From Streptomyces sp. SM10 (lineage in GTDB: Bacteria; Actinomycetota; Actinomycetes; Streptomycetales; Streptomycetaceae), in the NCBI RefSeq assembly GCF_002910915.1, contig NZ_NEUF01000063.1, positions 26,257 through 90,256 of the forward strand: a DNA stretch of 64,000 nt, read 5' to 3'. Of the stretch, positions 54,026 to 63,181 are shown in pieces. Under the pieces are notes generated by a model. It was given only the letters and a program-made list of their open reading frames with translations. It was not told the DNA's origin and ran no database searches. A program made the translations under genes and the position numbers. Each line of letters starts with the position of its first letter. Position 1 is the first letter of the stretch.

Positions 54026-54265
54026 GCCTGGGCCGTCGCCTCCGGGCTCGTCCAGCTCGTCGCGGGTGCCGTTCGCCGGGCGCTGGGCGGCCAGTGGCCG
54101 ATGATCATCAGCGGCGCCATCTCCGTACTCGCCGGCACGTCGTTGATCACACAGGCCGGCAGCGGCGATCCCACGCTGGTGAACCTCGCGGGCTACGCCT
54201 TCCCCGGAGGCGCGTTCTTCCTCGTCTCGGCACTCCGGCTGAATCCCGCCCGCGACCGGGCGTGA
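54026..54265 (+). pseudogene. 3' remnant of a DUF308-like membrane protein gene
   Basis: A 79-codon frame begins directly after an in-frame TGA (54023-54025) with no usable start. Its translation is membrane-protein-like: WAVASGLVQLVAGAVRRA, then QWPMIISGAISVLAGTS and GYAFPGGAFFLVSALRL. This matches the last two membrane helices of HdeD/DUF308-type proteins. The 5' two thirds are missing between it and the hydrolase stop 40 nt upstream. It is most likely a truncated, dead gene. Confidence 0.65.
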
Positions 54266-54351
54266 CGGGGCGTGCGTCGTGCGTCGTGCGTCGTGCGGAG
54301 ATCGGCCGGTGCCGGGGCGGTGTGGTCACGCCCCGGCAGGCCCCGCCGGGA

Positions 54352-55434
54352 TCAGGTCGTCGACGGCTTCCCGGCCGAAGGCCTCTCGCGGAGGGCGTCG
54401 ACGACCCCGCGCTCCAGGACCGCCGACTTGCTGAGCAGGGTGCCCTTCCTGCCCATGGTGGTGTCCCGGACGAGGTAGGTGCGCTCGCCCAGGTACTCCA
54501 GGGTGGTCGGGTCGAAGATCCAGGCGGTGCGCCAGCCCGCCCGGGTGTCGTCGCGGGCCACGCCGATCCCGTGCCGGCCGGCCGCGTCCACCGCGTCGGA
54601 GTCCACGGTCACGCCGGGGATCCTCGCCGCCGCCTTGTAGAGAGCGGCCGCGGTCTTCGGTGGCATCACCGTCTCCCGCAGCAGCTCGCCCATGGTGTCG
54701 AAGGCGTCCTGGGCCTGGTTCCGGTCCTCGGCCGGGGTGTCGCGTGCGTCCTGGTCCCGGGTGATCTCGGTGGTGAGCCGCCGGAGCAGCACGTCGGGGT
54801 CGGTGGGCAGTGAGGCCAGCCACGTGTACGTCGGCCGGTCGAGGCCCGCCGGGTAGCCGACGGGGGTCTCGCCGTCCGGTACCCCGACGGTGATCGGGAC
54901 GTACGAGCCCTCCTCGTGGATCAGGCCGACATCGATCACCGGCCCCGCCTTCTGCGCCATCCAGACCTCACGCTCGTGGGGCTTGCCCAGCTTCGCCGGA
55001 CCACCGAATTCGCCCTCGTTCCCGGCCTGCAGCGTCCTGACGTACACGAACTGGTCGCCGGTGACCGTCTGTTCGTCGCTCTTCCCGGCGACCGACGCGA
55101 TCCGGTCGAGCAGTACGGCCGCGCCGCCCGGGGCCGGTGCGTGGGAGCCGGTGCCCGCGGCGGACGGCGACGGGGGGCTGTCCTGGCCGGTCACGGCGAG
55201 CGTGGTCAGCAGCACCCCGCCCAGGGCCAGTCCGGCGGCGGGCAGCAGGACGGCAGGGCTCAGGAGACGGGGGCGTGGGGTGGCGTGGTCGCCGCCCTGG
55301 TCGATCAGACGCATCAGGGTGTCCTTGTGGTGGAGATGGCGGCCCGGGGGCAGGTCCCGTTCGGCCGGGGCCGGCAACAGCCGGTCCAGTTCCTCGCGTT
55401 CGGCCTGCTCGGGGCCGGAGGTACGGTCGTTCAT
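54352..55434 (-). CDS. CU044_5270-family membrane protein, probable ECF partner
   Basis: Protein of 360 residues with a cytoplasmic N-terminus of about 55 residues (LDRLLPAPAERDLPPGRHLHHK), one membrane helix (about 60-80) and an extracytoplasmic domain. Such proteins are encoded next to ECF sigma factors and are presumed to regulate them. Its start overlaps the sigma gene stop by 4 nt, indicating coupling. The signal sensed is unknown. Confidence 0.85.
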   Translation of the reverse strand: MNDRTSGPEQAEREELDRLLPAPAERDLPPGRHLHHKDTLMRLIDQGGDHATPRPRLLSPAVLLPAAGLALGGVLLTTLAVTGQDSPPSPSAAGTGSHAPAPGGAAVLLDRIASVAGKSDEQTVTGDQFVYVRTLQAGNEGEFGGPAKLGKPHEREVWMAQKAGPVIDVGLIHEEGSYVPITVGVPDGETPVGYPAGLDRPTYTWLASLPTDPDVLLRRLTTEITRDQDARDTPAEDRNQAQDAFDTMGELLRETVMPPKTAAALYKAAARIPGVTVDSDAVDAAGRHGIGVARDDTRAGWRTAWIFDPTTLEYLGERTYLVRDTTMGRKGTLLSKSAVLERGVVDALRERPSAGKPSTT

Positions 55435-56132
55435 CGGGCTTCCTCCTGGATGGGCAGGGCCACGAACGGGGCCCTGCTCCCTACCTCTCCGCGGCCGGGG
55501 CGGGGTTCCGGGTCTGAGGGGACCGCTGCTCCGGATCGTGCCTCCCGCGCGGACCCGCCCGGCGCCCGGTCGAGCTCCGCGTCGGTGAGCCGGCGCAGCC
55601 GGGCACGGGCGCGGGACAGCCGCGACCGCACGGTGCCCACCGGGATGCCGAGGGCCTCGGCGGTCTCGGCGTAGTCAAGCCCGGACCAGACGCAGAGGAC
55701 CAGCACCTCACGTTCCTGGCGGCGGAGCCCGCCCAGTGCCCGCTGGACCGCGGCGAGCCGCCGTGCGTCGTCGACGCGCCCTGCCGTGGCGTCCGCGATG
55801 TCCGCCACCGGTTCCGGGGCGGGGCGGCGGGCCAGGAAGGCCAGGCGCCGGCCGACGCCGCGGTTCGCGTTCCGCGCCTTGTTCGTGGCGATCCCGAGCA
55901 GCCACGGCCGCAGCGAATCGCCCTCCGGTTCGACGGCGTGACGGGTGCGCCAGGCCGCCAGGAAGGTCTCGGACAACACCTCCTCGGCCGTCGACCAGTT
56001 GCCCGTCAGCCGGTAGGCGTGGTTGTACACCGCCCGCGCGTACTCCTCGTAGAGCGCGGCGAACACCTCGCGGTCGCCCGCCCTGATCCGTGCCCGCATG
56101 CGCTCCCGATCTCCCTGTTCGTCACACCTCAC
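55431..56132 (-). CDS. ECF-type RNA polymerase sigma factor
   Basis: Sigma factor of 233 residues. Region 2 spans about 20-85 (FAALYEEYARAVYNHAYRLTG, EEVLSETFLAAWR) and region 4 about 125-180 (LRRQEREVLVLCVWSGLDYAE, then GIPVGTVRSRLSRAR). A C-terminal Pro/Arg-rich extension of about 50 residues is added. GTG at 56132 has GGAGAGG 8 nt upstream; ATG at 56099 is an alternative with a poorly spaced SD. The membrane protein downstream is its likely regulator. Confidence 0.9.
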   Translation of the reverse strand: MRCDEQGDRERMRARIRAGDREVFAALYEEYARAVYNHAYRLTGNWSTAEEVLSETFLAAWRTRHAVEPEGDSLRPWLLGIATNKARNANRGVGRRLAFLARRPAPEPVADIADATAGRVDDARRLAAVQRALGGLRRQEREVLVLCVWSGLDYAETAEALGIPVGTVRSRLSRARARLRRLTDAELDRAPGGSAREARSGAAVPSDPEPRPGRGEVGSRAPFVALPIQEEAR

Positions 56133-56186
56133 ACCACCTACCTCTCCGGCGGGGCAGAGCGGTTCCGGTGACCCGCGCCACATCAC

Positions 56187-56648
56187 GTGACCGCCACCGG
56201 TGCCGGACGGCCCGCCCCGCCGACGACCGGTGGTGGAGCGGCCTTCCTGGGGCTCGGCCGAGCGGCGTTCGCCGGCTGGCCCTGCTCTGCGTCCTTGCCG
56301 CTACGGGCATCGACCTGTTCGCGACGGACGGGGAGACCCAGCGGGAGCTGCCGATGGTGCTCGGTCAGCGGGCTCTGGGGCCTCGCCCCCATGACCGCCG
56401 TCCGGGTCCTGGGCGCCCTGCTGCGATACGGCCGCCTGCGCGCCGGCATTCGGGTCGACCTGCGCTCACTCGTCCGGCGCCTTACCTGGCCCCGCACCGT
56501 CCTGGGCCAGGCGGCGTGAGTCATGCTCTGTGCGCTGTTGCTCACCCAGATCCCCTGGACCCAACGCACGGTTCCGCTCGTGTTGTTCTGGGCCGGCATC
56601 GTGCCGACGGTGGCGACGATGTGGTTCGACCGGAAGAAGACCGGCTGA
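56187..56648 (+). pseudogene. Frameshifted and nonsense-interrupted membrane protein gene
   Basis: Fragments of a plausible membrane protein appear in order in different frames. The N-terminal GLGRAAFAGW is in the frame of 56187. LALLCVLAATGIDLFATDG lies in the second frame from about 56279 to 56365. GLWGLAPMTAVRVLGALL, then LRSLVRRLTWPRTVLGQAA, return to the first frame. A TGA at 56517-56519 follows, where TGG (Trp) would restore VMLCALLLTQIPWTQ and WFDRKKTG. Two frameshifts and one stop make it non-functional unless sequence errors explain them. It is divergent from the sigma gene. Confidence 0.55.
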
Positions 56649-56877
56649 GCCGGACCGCACGTCGAGGCGCCATCCGGTGGTGGGATCCAGGTGGGGCGGC
56701 GTGCTGCCGGCCGGGTCGCCGGTGAGCGTGCGGGAGCCGGTCGCGGCCCGGGAGCGGGTCGATCCCTTGTGCGACGGACCGGGCGGGGCCTTCGCCGAGC
56801 ACCCGGCCACCCGGCAACGGACGGCACTGAGGGCTCTCCGCCTCAGGCTCACAGGGGAGGGCTGAGCTGCTGGGTGC

Positions 56878-57288
56878 TCAGGAGTCGAGTACGGCGGCGA
56901 CGCCTTCGATCTCCACGAGCTGGTCGGCGTATCCGAGCACGGTGACGCCGAGCAACGTGCTCGGGACGTCGTGCTCGCCGAAGGCATTCCGGACCACCTC
57001 CCAGGCGGTCACCAGGTCCTCCTGCCGGGTGGAGGCCACCAGTACACGTGTGCTGATGACATCCTCCAGGCCGGCGCCCGCCGCTGCGAGCGCGGTCTTC
57101 ATGTTCTCGAGGGCCTGCGCCGCCTGGCCGGCGTAGTCACCGACGGCAGCCGTGGACCCGTCCTCGTTCAGCGGGCACGCCCCGGCGAGGAAGATCAGCC
57201 GTGCGTCGGCGGGTGCGGTGGCGGCGTAGGCGTACTCGGCCACGTCGGACAGGGCGGTGGAGCGGATGAGGGTGACGGCGCGGGGCAT
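56878..57288 (-). CDS. RidA-family protein
   Basis: Reactive-intermediate deaminase family (YjgF/YER057c/UK114), 136 residues. Visible features are FLAGACPLNEDGSTAAVGDYAGQ-like start of the core, ALENMKTALAAAGAGLEDV and VLGYADQLVEIEGVA near the C-terminus. The Arg usually found in strand 5 (STRVLVAS) is present. ATG at 57288 or 57297. Role may be detoxifying imines, but it may also be a divergent subgroup. Confidence 0.85.
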   Translation of the reverse strand: MPRAVTLIRSTALSDVAEYAYAATAPADARLIFLAGACPLNEDGSTAAVGDYAGQAAQALENMKTALAAAGAGLEDVISTRVLVASTRQEDLVTAWEVVRNAFGEHDVPSTLLGVTVLGYADQLVEIEGVAAVLDS

Positions 57289-57420
57289 GACATCCAAATT
57301 CTGGCGTGCAGCTGGGACTTCGTATGTCTAGCAGACTCCTACCGGGGCGTCCTCCCCATTTCTCCGCACGGACGGTGCACACCTCACAGGACGATCCGGT
57401 GCATCGCTTAGCGTGGTCTC

Positions 57421-58041
57421 ATGAGTTCTTCCCTGAGTGTCTACCTGCTCGACGTGGCCGCTACGCACGCCCTGATCGGCTCCCGCGACGACGACTTCCT
57501 GACGGCGGTACGCGGTGGATTCGGGGACGACCTGGTTCGCGACGACGACTACCACCGTCACGAGATGGAGAAGGGCGCCCCCACGGCGGACGAGGCACTG
57601 CGCGCGGTCATCTACGGCGGACCCTTCAGCGAGGACCGAAACCACGCCTTCCAGTACGGCTACGCCTACAGGCGGCTGTGCGAGCTCAGCGGTTCGTTCC
57701 TGCCCAACGACTGCTTCACTCCGCACAAGGGCGACTGGCTGTCGGTCGTCGATCAGGGCATGCAGGCTCTGGGTGTCACCGCTGTGTCCGTGGACGTGTT
57801 CAGCCACGGCGCTCCGCCCCCTCCCCTGCCCTATGCCTACACGCCGGGCTGCGGGGAGTGGACGCCCGATGCGATCACCGAGGCGCTGCGGCAGTTCGAG
57901 TCCGCCAAGCGCGCAGTGGACGGGTCGGGACAGGCCCCGACACTGGAACCCGAGGTCGTGGAGGCCGTTATGCAGTGCCTCGACTGGATGCGACATGCGC
58001 AAGCGCGACCGGGATACGGCGTCATCGGCTTCCGCTCCTGA
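57421..58041 (+). CDS. DUF7691-like hypothetical protein
   Basis: Soluble protein of 206 residues starting MSSSLSVYLLDVAATHALIG. Features are DEALRAVIYGGPFSEDR, YGYAYRRLCELSGSFLPN and a Pro-rich segment before PYAYTPGCGEW. It resembles Streptomyces proteins of unknown function (DUF7691). It is a single gene, divergent from ridA. No activity can be inferred. Confidence 0.75.
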   Translation: MSSSLSVYLLDVAATHALIGSRDDDFLTAVRGGFGDDLVRDDDYHRHEMEKGAPTADEALRAVIYGGPFSEDRNHAFQYGYAYRRLCELSGSFLPNDCFTPHKGDWLSVVDQGMQALGVTAVSVDVFSHGAPPPPLPYAYTPGCGEWTPDAITEALRQFESAKRAVDGSGQAPTLEPEVVEAVMQCLDWMRHAQARPGYGVIGFRS

Positions 58042-58097
58042 AGTCGGGGAGGGGCGCCGAGGCGGTCCCTCCGCAGACGTTCACGCGTGGTCCGGGT

Positions 58098-59009
58098 TCA
58101 ACCGTCTGATCGGCCCATCAGCCTGGTGAAGCGCCGTATTCCCCTTCGAGTGGGCGCGAGCGGGGTGTCCTCGGGGGCGACCTGGACCTGAGCCGCAGGC
58201 AGGGCTGCTACTGGGGCGGGGGGCGGGGTTTCCGCGTACGGGCTGCCCCGTTCGATCCGGCTCCGCACGGTCTGGGCCATGGCGTGGTGGGACGGTTCCC
58301 GCAGCAAGCCCTCCGCGGACAGCCTCTCCCACATGTGCAGCAGTTCCCGTCCCCTGGTCGCCACCTGAGCTTCGTCACGGAGCCGCTGCCACGCCGCGGT
58401 GGCACGGGCCACCTCGGGCGCCGCCCGGTGCAGATCGCTGCCGCAGCGGATGCGCGCGACGGTCAGCGCGAGGCCGGTGGAGGTCGTGTAGTCGCCGCGG
58501 CGATAGGCGATGTACGCCTCGATCGCCCTGGCCTCCAGCGACAGTTCGTCCTCCGCGCCGCGGCGCAGCGTCAGATGCTCCCGCAGTGCGCCGGCGAGGA
58601 CGAACGCGGCGTGCAGTTCCTCACGCTGCGCGTGCTGGATGATCCGCTCGACACGGGCGAGCGGAGGAAACGCCTTCTCCTCGGCGGTGGTTCGCTCACG
58701 CCCGGGCGGCAGGTCCTCTTCCTCGGCGATGGTCCGGCTGGAGCCGTCGGGAAAGACTCGAAGCCGCGCCACCTGCCGTACGCTGCGGTCGATGACGGTC
58801 GCCGCCACCGGAGTCCCCAGGGCGCGGGCGAACATGGCCACGGCGTCGAGTATCGCCTCGTTGGGCGGGCGGGTGCCGCCCATCGCCAGCAGGTGGCCGT
58901 TGACGACCGTCGACCCGTCCTCCGCCACGTAGGCGTCGAGACGAATGAGTGGTTGTGCGCTGAGCGCGGGGAGGTTCCCCTTGTCACGGGGCGTCAGTGA
59001 GTGAGGCAT
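58098..59009 (-). CDS. Hypothetical protein, helical-rich
   Basis: Protein of 303 residues. The first part (LIRLDAYVAEDGSTVVNGHLL) suggests a beta strand pair, and the rest is mainly helical with repeated Ala/Arg/Glu segments (RATAAWQRLRDEAQVATRGR). The C-terminus is Pro-rich, then basic (RRGIRRFTRLMGR). I do not recognise it. ATG at 59009 has GGAG 10 nt upstream. It is convergent with the gene at 57421 and divergent from the AfsR-like gene. Confidence 0.7.
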   Translation of the reverse strand: MPHSLTPRDKGNLPALSAQPLIRLDAYVAEDGSTVVNGHLLAMGGTRPPNEAILDAVAMFARALGTPVAATVIDRSVRQVARLRVFPDGSSRTIAEEEDLPPGRERTTAEEKAFPPLARVERIIQHAQREELHAAFVLAGALREHLTLRRGAEDELSLEARAIEAYIAYRRGDYTTSTGLALTVARIRCGSDLHRAAPEVARATAAWQRLRDEAQVATRGRELLHMWERLSAEGLLREPSHHAMAQTVRSRIERGSPYAETPPPAPVAALPAAQVQVAPEDTPLAPTRRGIRRFTRLMGRSDG

Positions 59010-59479
59010 CCGCTCAGACTCCGGGCCGGACCACACCGAGGACGGCCATGGACCAGGCCGGTGCAGTCGCTTGTCCGGGCCACGGAACGTGGACCATATG
59101 GTTCGCCTCCGAGGAACGTGCCCACGTGCGTGGCGTCATTCTAATAGATGATCAGGTCGCCGGTCCGTGCGGATGCCAGGCCGGTCCGGTCGGCATCGCA
59201 CGGCACGTGTCCGACCGGTCGTCCCAGCCGCAGGACGAACCTTCAGGGGGGTGACCGCAACCGGAAGGTCGCTGGAGCATGAGCGGCGGCCTGGTGGCGC
59301 ACTCGGACGGGCAAGGGCGCGCCGGTCGGTGACCGAGGTGGTCGGTGGCAGCGCCGCGGTGAAGTCGCCGACCGGGCGCGGGGCCGGATCGGGTGGGAGT
59401 CGTCACCCGGAATTCGTGTCGACGGCCTTCGAACATCGTTACGCTGCACCGCAGTTGCCGAGGTTCACGGAGGCGCGCT
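59010..59479. other. Intergenic region upstream of the AfsR-like regulator
   Basis: 470 nt between divergent genes. An A/T-rich patch at 59139-59154 (around TTCTAATAG) may form a leftward -10 element. I see no complete gene; short frames read through it but have no domain or SD support. Confidence 0.4.
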
Positions 59480-62371
59480 GTGGGGGAGCCGACATTCGGA
59501 GTCCTGGGGCCGCTCCAGGTGAAGGCGCACGGTGTCCCGGTGCGGATCGGCGGGGCCAAGCCCCGGGCCGTACTGGCCACCCTGCTCCTCCAGCCGAACG
59601 GCTTCGTCTCGCTGGACCTGCTGACGGAGGTCCTCTGGCCGGGTGGCGCCCCCCGGTCGGCCGTCGCCAACGTGCGTACCTACGTGCGGACGTTACGGAG
59701 ACTGCTGCCGCCCGCGGCGGTGGACGGGCTGCGTACCGAGCCCTCCGGATACTCCCTGGACGTCGCGCCCGGCGAGGTGGACATGCCGCTCTTCGAGCAG
59801 CGGCTCGCGGCGGCCCGTGCCGACCGCGACCGCGGCGAGGACGCCGCCGCGCTGCGGGGCTACGAGACGGCCCTCGGGCTGTGGCGTGGCGGGGTGCTCC
59901 AGGACGTCCCCTCCAGCGTGGTGTGGGACCCGGCCATCACGCGCATGGACGGGCTGCGGTCCGTCGCGGCCGACGAGTGCCTGGAGCTGCGGCTCCGGCT
60001 CGGGGACTACGCCCACCTGGTCTCTGGGCTGCGGTCGCGGCTGACGGAGAGCCCTCTGCGGGAGGACCTGTGGCGGATGCTCGTGCACGCGTTGCACGAC
60101 GCGGGCCGCGGCGCCGAGGCGCGGTCCGCGTACGCCGAGGCGGAGCGGGTGATCGCCGCCGAGCTCGGGATCGAGCCGAGCGCGTCCCTGCGGGCCATCG
60201 GCGCCGAGGTCAACGGCTACGCCGGCCGGCGCCGTTCGGTGGTGCCCGTCCCCGTCAGCCAACTGCCGATGGACATCCCCGACTTCACCGGGCGCGCCGT
60301 CGAGGTCGCCGACCTGGAGGCGCTGTTGTCCACCGCCGGACGGCAGCCCGTGGTCGCGGCGGTGTCGGGACCGCCCGGTGCCGGGAAGTCCACGCTGGCC
60401 GTGCATGTCGCCCACCGGGTGCGTGGCGCCTTTCCCGACGGCCAGCTCTTCGTCGACCTGGCCGGGACGAGCGAGTGCCCCCGTGAGCCGGCGGACGTCC
60501 TGGCGGAGATGCTGCGCGGCCTCGGGGTCATCGACAGCGCGATCCCCGCAGAGCAGGGCGAACGCGCCGCGATGTTCCGTTCCCGCCTGGCGCAGCGGCG
60601 CTTCCTCGTCGTGCTCGACGACGCCCTGGGCAGCGCCCAGGTGAGCCCCCTTCTCCCGGGCACCGGCGGCTCGGCGGTGCTGGTCAGCTCGCGGCGCCGG
60701 ATGCCCGGACTGCCGGCGCACGCCTGCCCGCTCGGGCTGATGCGGCACGACGACGCCCGCGCCCTGTTCGGGGCCATCGTCGGGGCGGAACGGTTGCGCC
60801 GGGAGGGGGCCGACGCCGACCGCGTCCTGGCCGAGTGCGGATCGCTGCCGCTGGCGGTACGGATCGCGGCCGCACGGCTGGTGAACCGGCCGGGGTGGAG
60901 TGTCGGCACGCTGGCCGACTCGCTGCGCGACGAGCGCGGGCGCCTGGGCGCGGTGCGCTCCGGTGAACTGGAGGTGCGCGCCAGCGCCGAACTCAGCTAC
61001 CGCCACCTGCCCGAACCCGCCGCCCACGCCTTCCGCACGTTCGGCGACCTGCCCGACGACGCCGTCCCGGGCTGGCTCGTGGCCGTCGCGACGGGAGGTG
61101 AGGGCGAGGCGGCCGGTGGCCTGGAGACGCTGCTCGACGAACACCTGGTCGAGGTCGTGGGCAGGGACGATCTCGGCCTGAACCGCTACCGCATGCACGA
61201 CCTGCTGCGTTCCTACGCCCGGGAACTGGCCCTGACGGAGAACCAGGAGACCCGCCTGCGACGCCGCCTCCGGGTCATCGACGCTCTCACCGCCCTCGCC
61301 CGGTCCGCCAACGCCGCCATGCCCACCCGCTTCCTCGGTGTGCTGGGCGCACCCGACGAGCGGGGCCTGCCGGACGGACCGGCGCGCGGTGTCGCCCCCA
61401 CGGTGCGCGCCCGGCCCGTGGACTGGTTCGAGAGCGAGCACCGCAACCTCGTCGCCGCCGTCGACGCCGCCGTCCGGCTGGGGCGCACCGACCGGGCGGC
61501 CGACCTCGCGATCGAACTGGCCGGCTTCTTCGACATGCGCGGCTACTACGGGGACTGGCTGCGGACCCACCGGCTCGTGCTCGACGCCATGCCGCGGCAC
61601 GACGACGTCCGGGCTGCGGCCCTGCTGAGGAACCTCGGCCAGCTCCATCTCTACCAGGACCGGTACGCGGACGCGCTCACGTCCTTCGACCGGGCCCGTG
61701 TGCTCTTCGCCGGGCTGGGGCACCCGACGGGGGAGGCGGTGGCCGCGGTGGGCTCCGGCTCGGTGCACCGGGTCGTCGGTGACCTCGACACCGCGCTCAG
61801 GACGTTCACCGACGCGCTCGGGGACTTCGCGGCGGCGGGCGACCGGCACGGCGAGGCGGTGGCACGCAACGCGATCGCCTCGGTCTGGCTGGAGCGCAAG
61901 GACCCGGAGACCGCGGCCGGCTGGCTGCGCGGAGCCCTGGAGCTGTCCCGCGCCGTCGGGGACCGGCACCGCGAGGCGCAGGTGCGCCGCAGGGTCGCCG
62001 TCCTGCACGAGCTGCGGGGCGAACCCCGGGCGGCACGCGGCGAACTGGAGTGTGCGCTCGGCATCTTCGACGAACTGGCCGACCTGCACTGCGCGGCCTA
62101 CGTGCAGCAGAGCATCGCGGAACTCTGCCTGCGCCAGGGCGAATCCGGTGAGGCCTCGGCGCTGCTGATCGGGGCGCTCGCCGTGCAGCAGCAGCTCGGG
62201 GACCGCCGCGCCGAGGCCCGGGTGGCCTGCCTGCTGGGCGAGTTGCACGACGCCACCGGCCGCAAGCAGACCGCGCGGCACTACTTCCGCCGCTCCCTGG
62301 CGACCTGGCACCGGCTGGACGTACCCGACGAGGCGGGTCTCGTGGACGCCAAACTCCGCTCGATGCGCTGA
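59480..62371 (+). CDS. AfsR/SARP-family regulator with NB-ARC and TPR domains, TTA codon
   Basis: Large transcriptional regulator of 963 residues. An OmpR-type DNA-binding domain lies at about 5-95, a bacterial transcriptional activation domain at about 100-245, and an NB-ARC ATPase domain at about 270-520 with Walker A GPPGAGKST and hydrophobic Walker B RFLVVLDDA. Several tetratricopeptide repeats follow at about 640-960. GTG at 59480 has GGAGG 6 nt upstream. Codon 72 (59693-59695) is TTA within the DNA-binding domain, so translation should need the bldA tRNA. The target genes are not evident nearby. Confidence 0.92.
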   Translation: MGEPTFGVLGPLQVKAHGVPVRIGGAKPRAVLATLLLQPNGFVSLDLLTEVLWPGGAPRSAVANVRTYVRTLRRLLPPAAVDGLRTEPSGYSLDVAPGEVDMPLFEQRLAAARADRDRGEDAAALRGYETALGLWRGGVLQDVPSSVVWDPAITRMDGLRSVAADECLELRLRLGDYAHLVSGLRSRLTESPLREDLWRMLVHALHDAGRGAEARSAYAEAERVIAAELGIEPSASLRAIGAEVNGYAGRRRSVVPVPVSQLPMDIPDFTGRAVEVADLEALLSTAGRQPVVAAVSGPPGAGKSTLAVHVAHRVRGAFPDGQLFVDLAGTSECPREPADVLAEMLRGLGVIDSAIPAEQGERAAMFRSRLAQRRFLVVLDDALGSAQVSPLLPGTGGSAVLVSSRRRMPGLPAHACPLGLMRHDDARALFGAIVGAERLRREGADADRVLAECGSLPLAVRIAAARLVNRPGWSVGTLADSLRDERGRLGAVRSGELEVRASAELSYRHLPEPAAHAFRTFGDLPDDAVPGWLVAVATGGEGEAAGGLETLLDEHLVEVVGRDDLGLNRYRMHDLLRSYARELALTENQETRLRRRLRVIDALTALARSANAAMPTRFLGVLGAPDERGLPDGPARGVAPTVRARPVDWFESEHRNLVAAVDAAVRLGRTDRAADLAIELAGFFDMRGYYGDWLRTHRLVLDAMPRHDDVRAAALLRNLGQLHLYQDRYADALTSFDRARVLFAGLGHPTGEAVAAVGSGSVHRVVGDLDTALRTFTDALGDFAAAGDRHGEAVARNAIASVWLERKDPETAAGWLRGALELSRAVGDRHREAQVRRRVAVLHELRGEPRAARGELECALGIFDELADLHCAAYVQQSIAELCLRQGESGEASALLIGALAVQQQLGDRRAEARVACLLGELHDATGRKQTARHYFRRSLATWHRLDVPDEAGLVDAKLRSMR

Positions 62372-62430
62372 GCCCGGAGCAGGACGGCGCGGTGCGGCCC
62401 GGAGCGGCGCGGCGCGGGAGGCGGGAAGAC

Positions 62431-62464
62431 GGGGGCGGGTGCGACCGCCGTCGCACCCGCCCCC
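62431..62464. terminator. Bidirectional terminator between afsR-like and M23 genes
   Basis: Perfect 15-bp arms GGGGGCGGGTGCGAC and complement with a 4-nt loop, between two convergent genes. Confidence 0.85.
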
Positions 62465-62480
62465 GGGACCTGGGGGAGCG

Positions 62481-63056
62481 TCAGCATCTGTTGTTGCTCT
62501 TCTGGGTGCGCTTGAGGTAGTCGTTCCACGTCACACCCTGGACGACGGCCACGACGACGGACCCGTTCAGCTTCTGCTCGTAGTGGAGGTGGGGGGAGAG
62601 GTCGTAGAGGGCGGACGTGGCGCCGACCTCGCCGATCTTCTGGCCCACGTTCACATGGTCGCCCGCCTGGACCGAACGCGTCTTCAGATGGGCGTACCGC
62701 GTCTGCCAGCCGCCTCCGTGACCGATGACTATCGTGTTCCCGTACCCGGCGCCCGTCGAGTAGTACGAGTCCAGGACCGTGCCGCCCGCGCTGGCGAAGA
62801 CCCGGCGGCCCAGGTCGTCCGGGCTGCCGTTGGCGTCGTAGTGGTTCCAGTCGATGGAGTGCGCGGGACTGTGCCCCGACCAGTTGCTGCCGGTCCACGT
62901 CTGGTTGCACTCGAAGGGCATCTTGAAGGCGGGCCGGGCGGCCACGGCGGCCTCCGAGGCGTCCACGATCGGCGCGGCGACAGCGACCGGACCGGTGACC
63001 ATGACGGCCGCGACCGCGCCGAGGGTGGTCAGGGTGCGGCGAAGATTCCTGTGCAT
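62481..63056 (-). CDS. Secreted M23 (LytM-type) peptidase
   Basis: Cell-wall endopeptidase-like protein of 191 residues. A signal peptide with RRTLTTLGAVAAVMV ends near VAVAAP. The catalytic domain (about 75-185) shows HSIDWNHYDANG for the first metal ligands and HLHYEQKLNG for the HxH motif. A C-terminal Cys-ending tail may form a disulfide with Cys near 60. ATG at 63056 has a GGGGAG SD. It could act on peptidoglycan cross-links outside the cell. Confidence 0.9.
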   Translation of the reverse strand: MHRNLRRTLTTLGAVAAVMVTGPVAVAAPIVDASEAAVAARPAFKMPFECNQTWTGSNWSGHSPAHSIDWNHYDANGSPDDLGRRVFASAGGTVLDSYYSTGAGYGNTIVIGHGGGWQTRYAHLKTRSVQAGDHVNVGQKIGEVGATSALYDLSPHLHYEQKLNGSVVVAVVQGVTWNDYLKRTQKSNNRC

Positions 63057-63181
63057 GGTTCTCCCCTTGTCGTCGGGTGACACGGGGATTCAAGGAGGCG
63101 GGCATACACGGCGGATACATTCCGCCCGTCGCGGCAGGGGGGGAGCGGGGCAGCCTTCAGTGGGAGGAGCGCGGGCAGTCT

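Noticed and set aside
58997..59254. 85-codon plus-strand frame upstream of the AfsR-like gene
   Set aside because: No ribosome-binding site, no homology I recognise, and it crosses the likely promoter region of the divergent gene.
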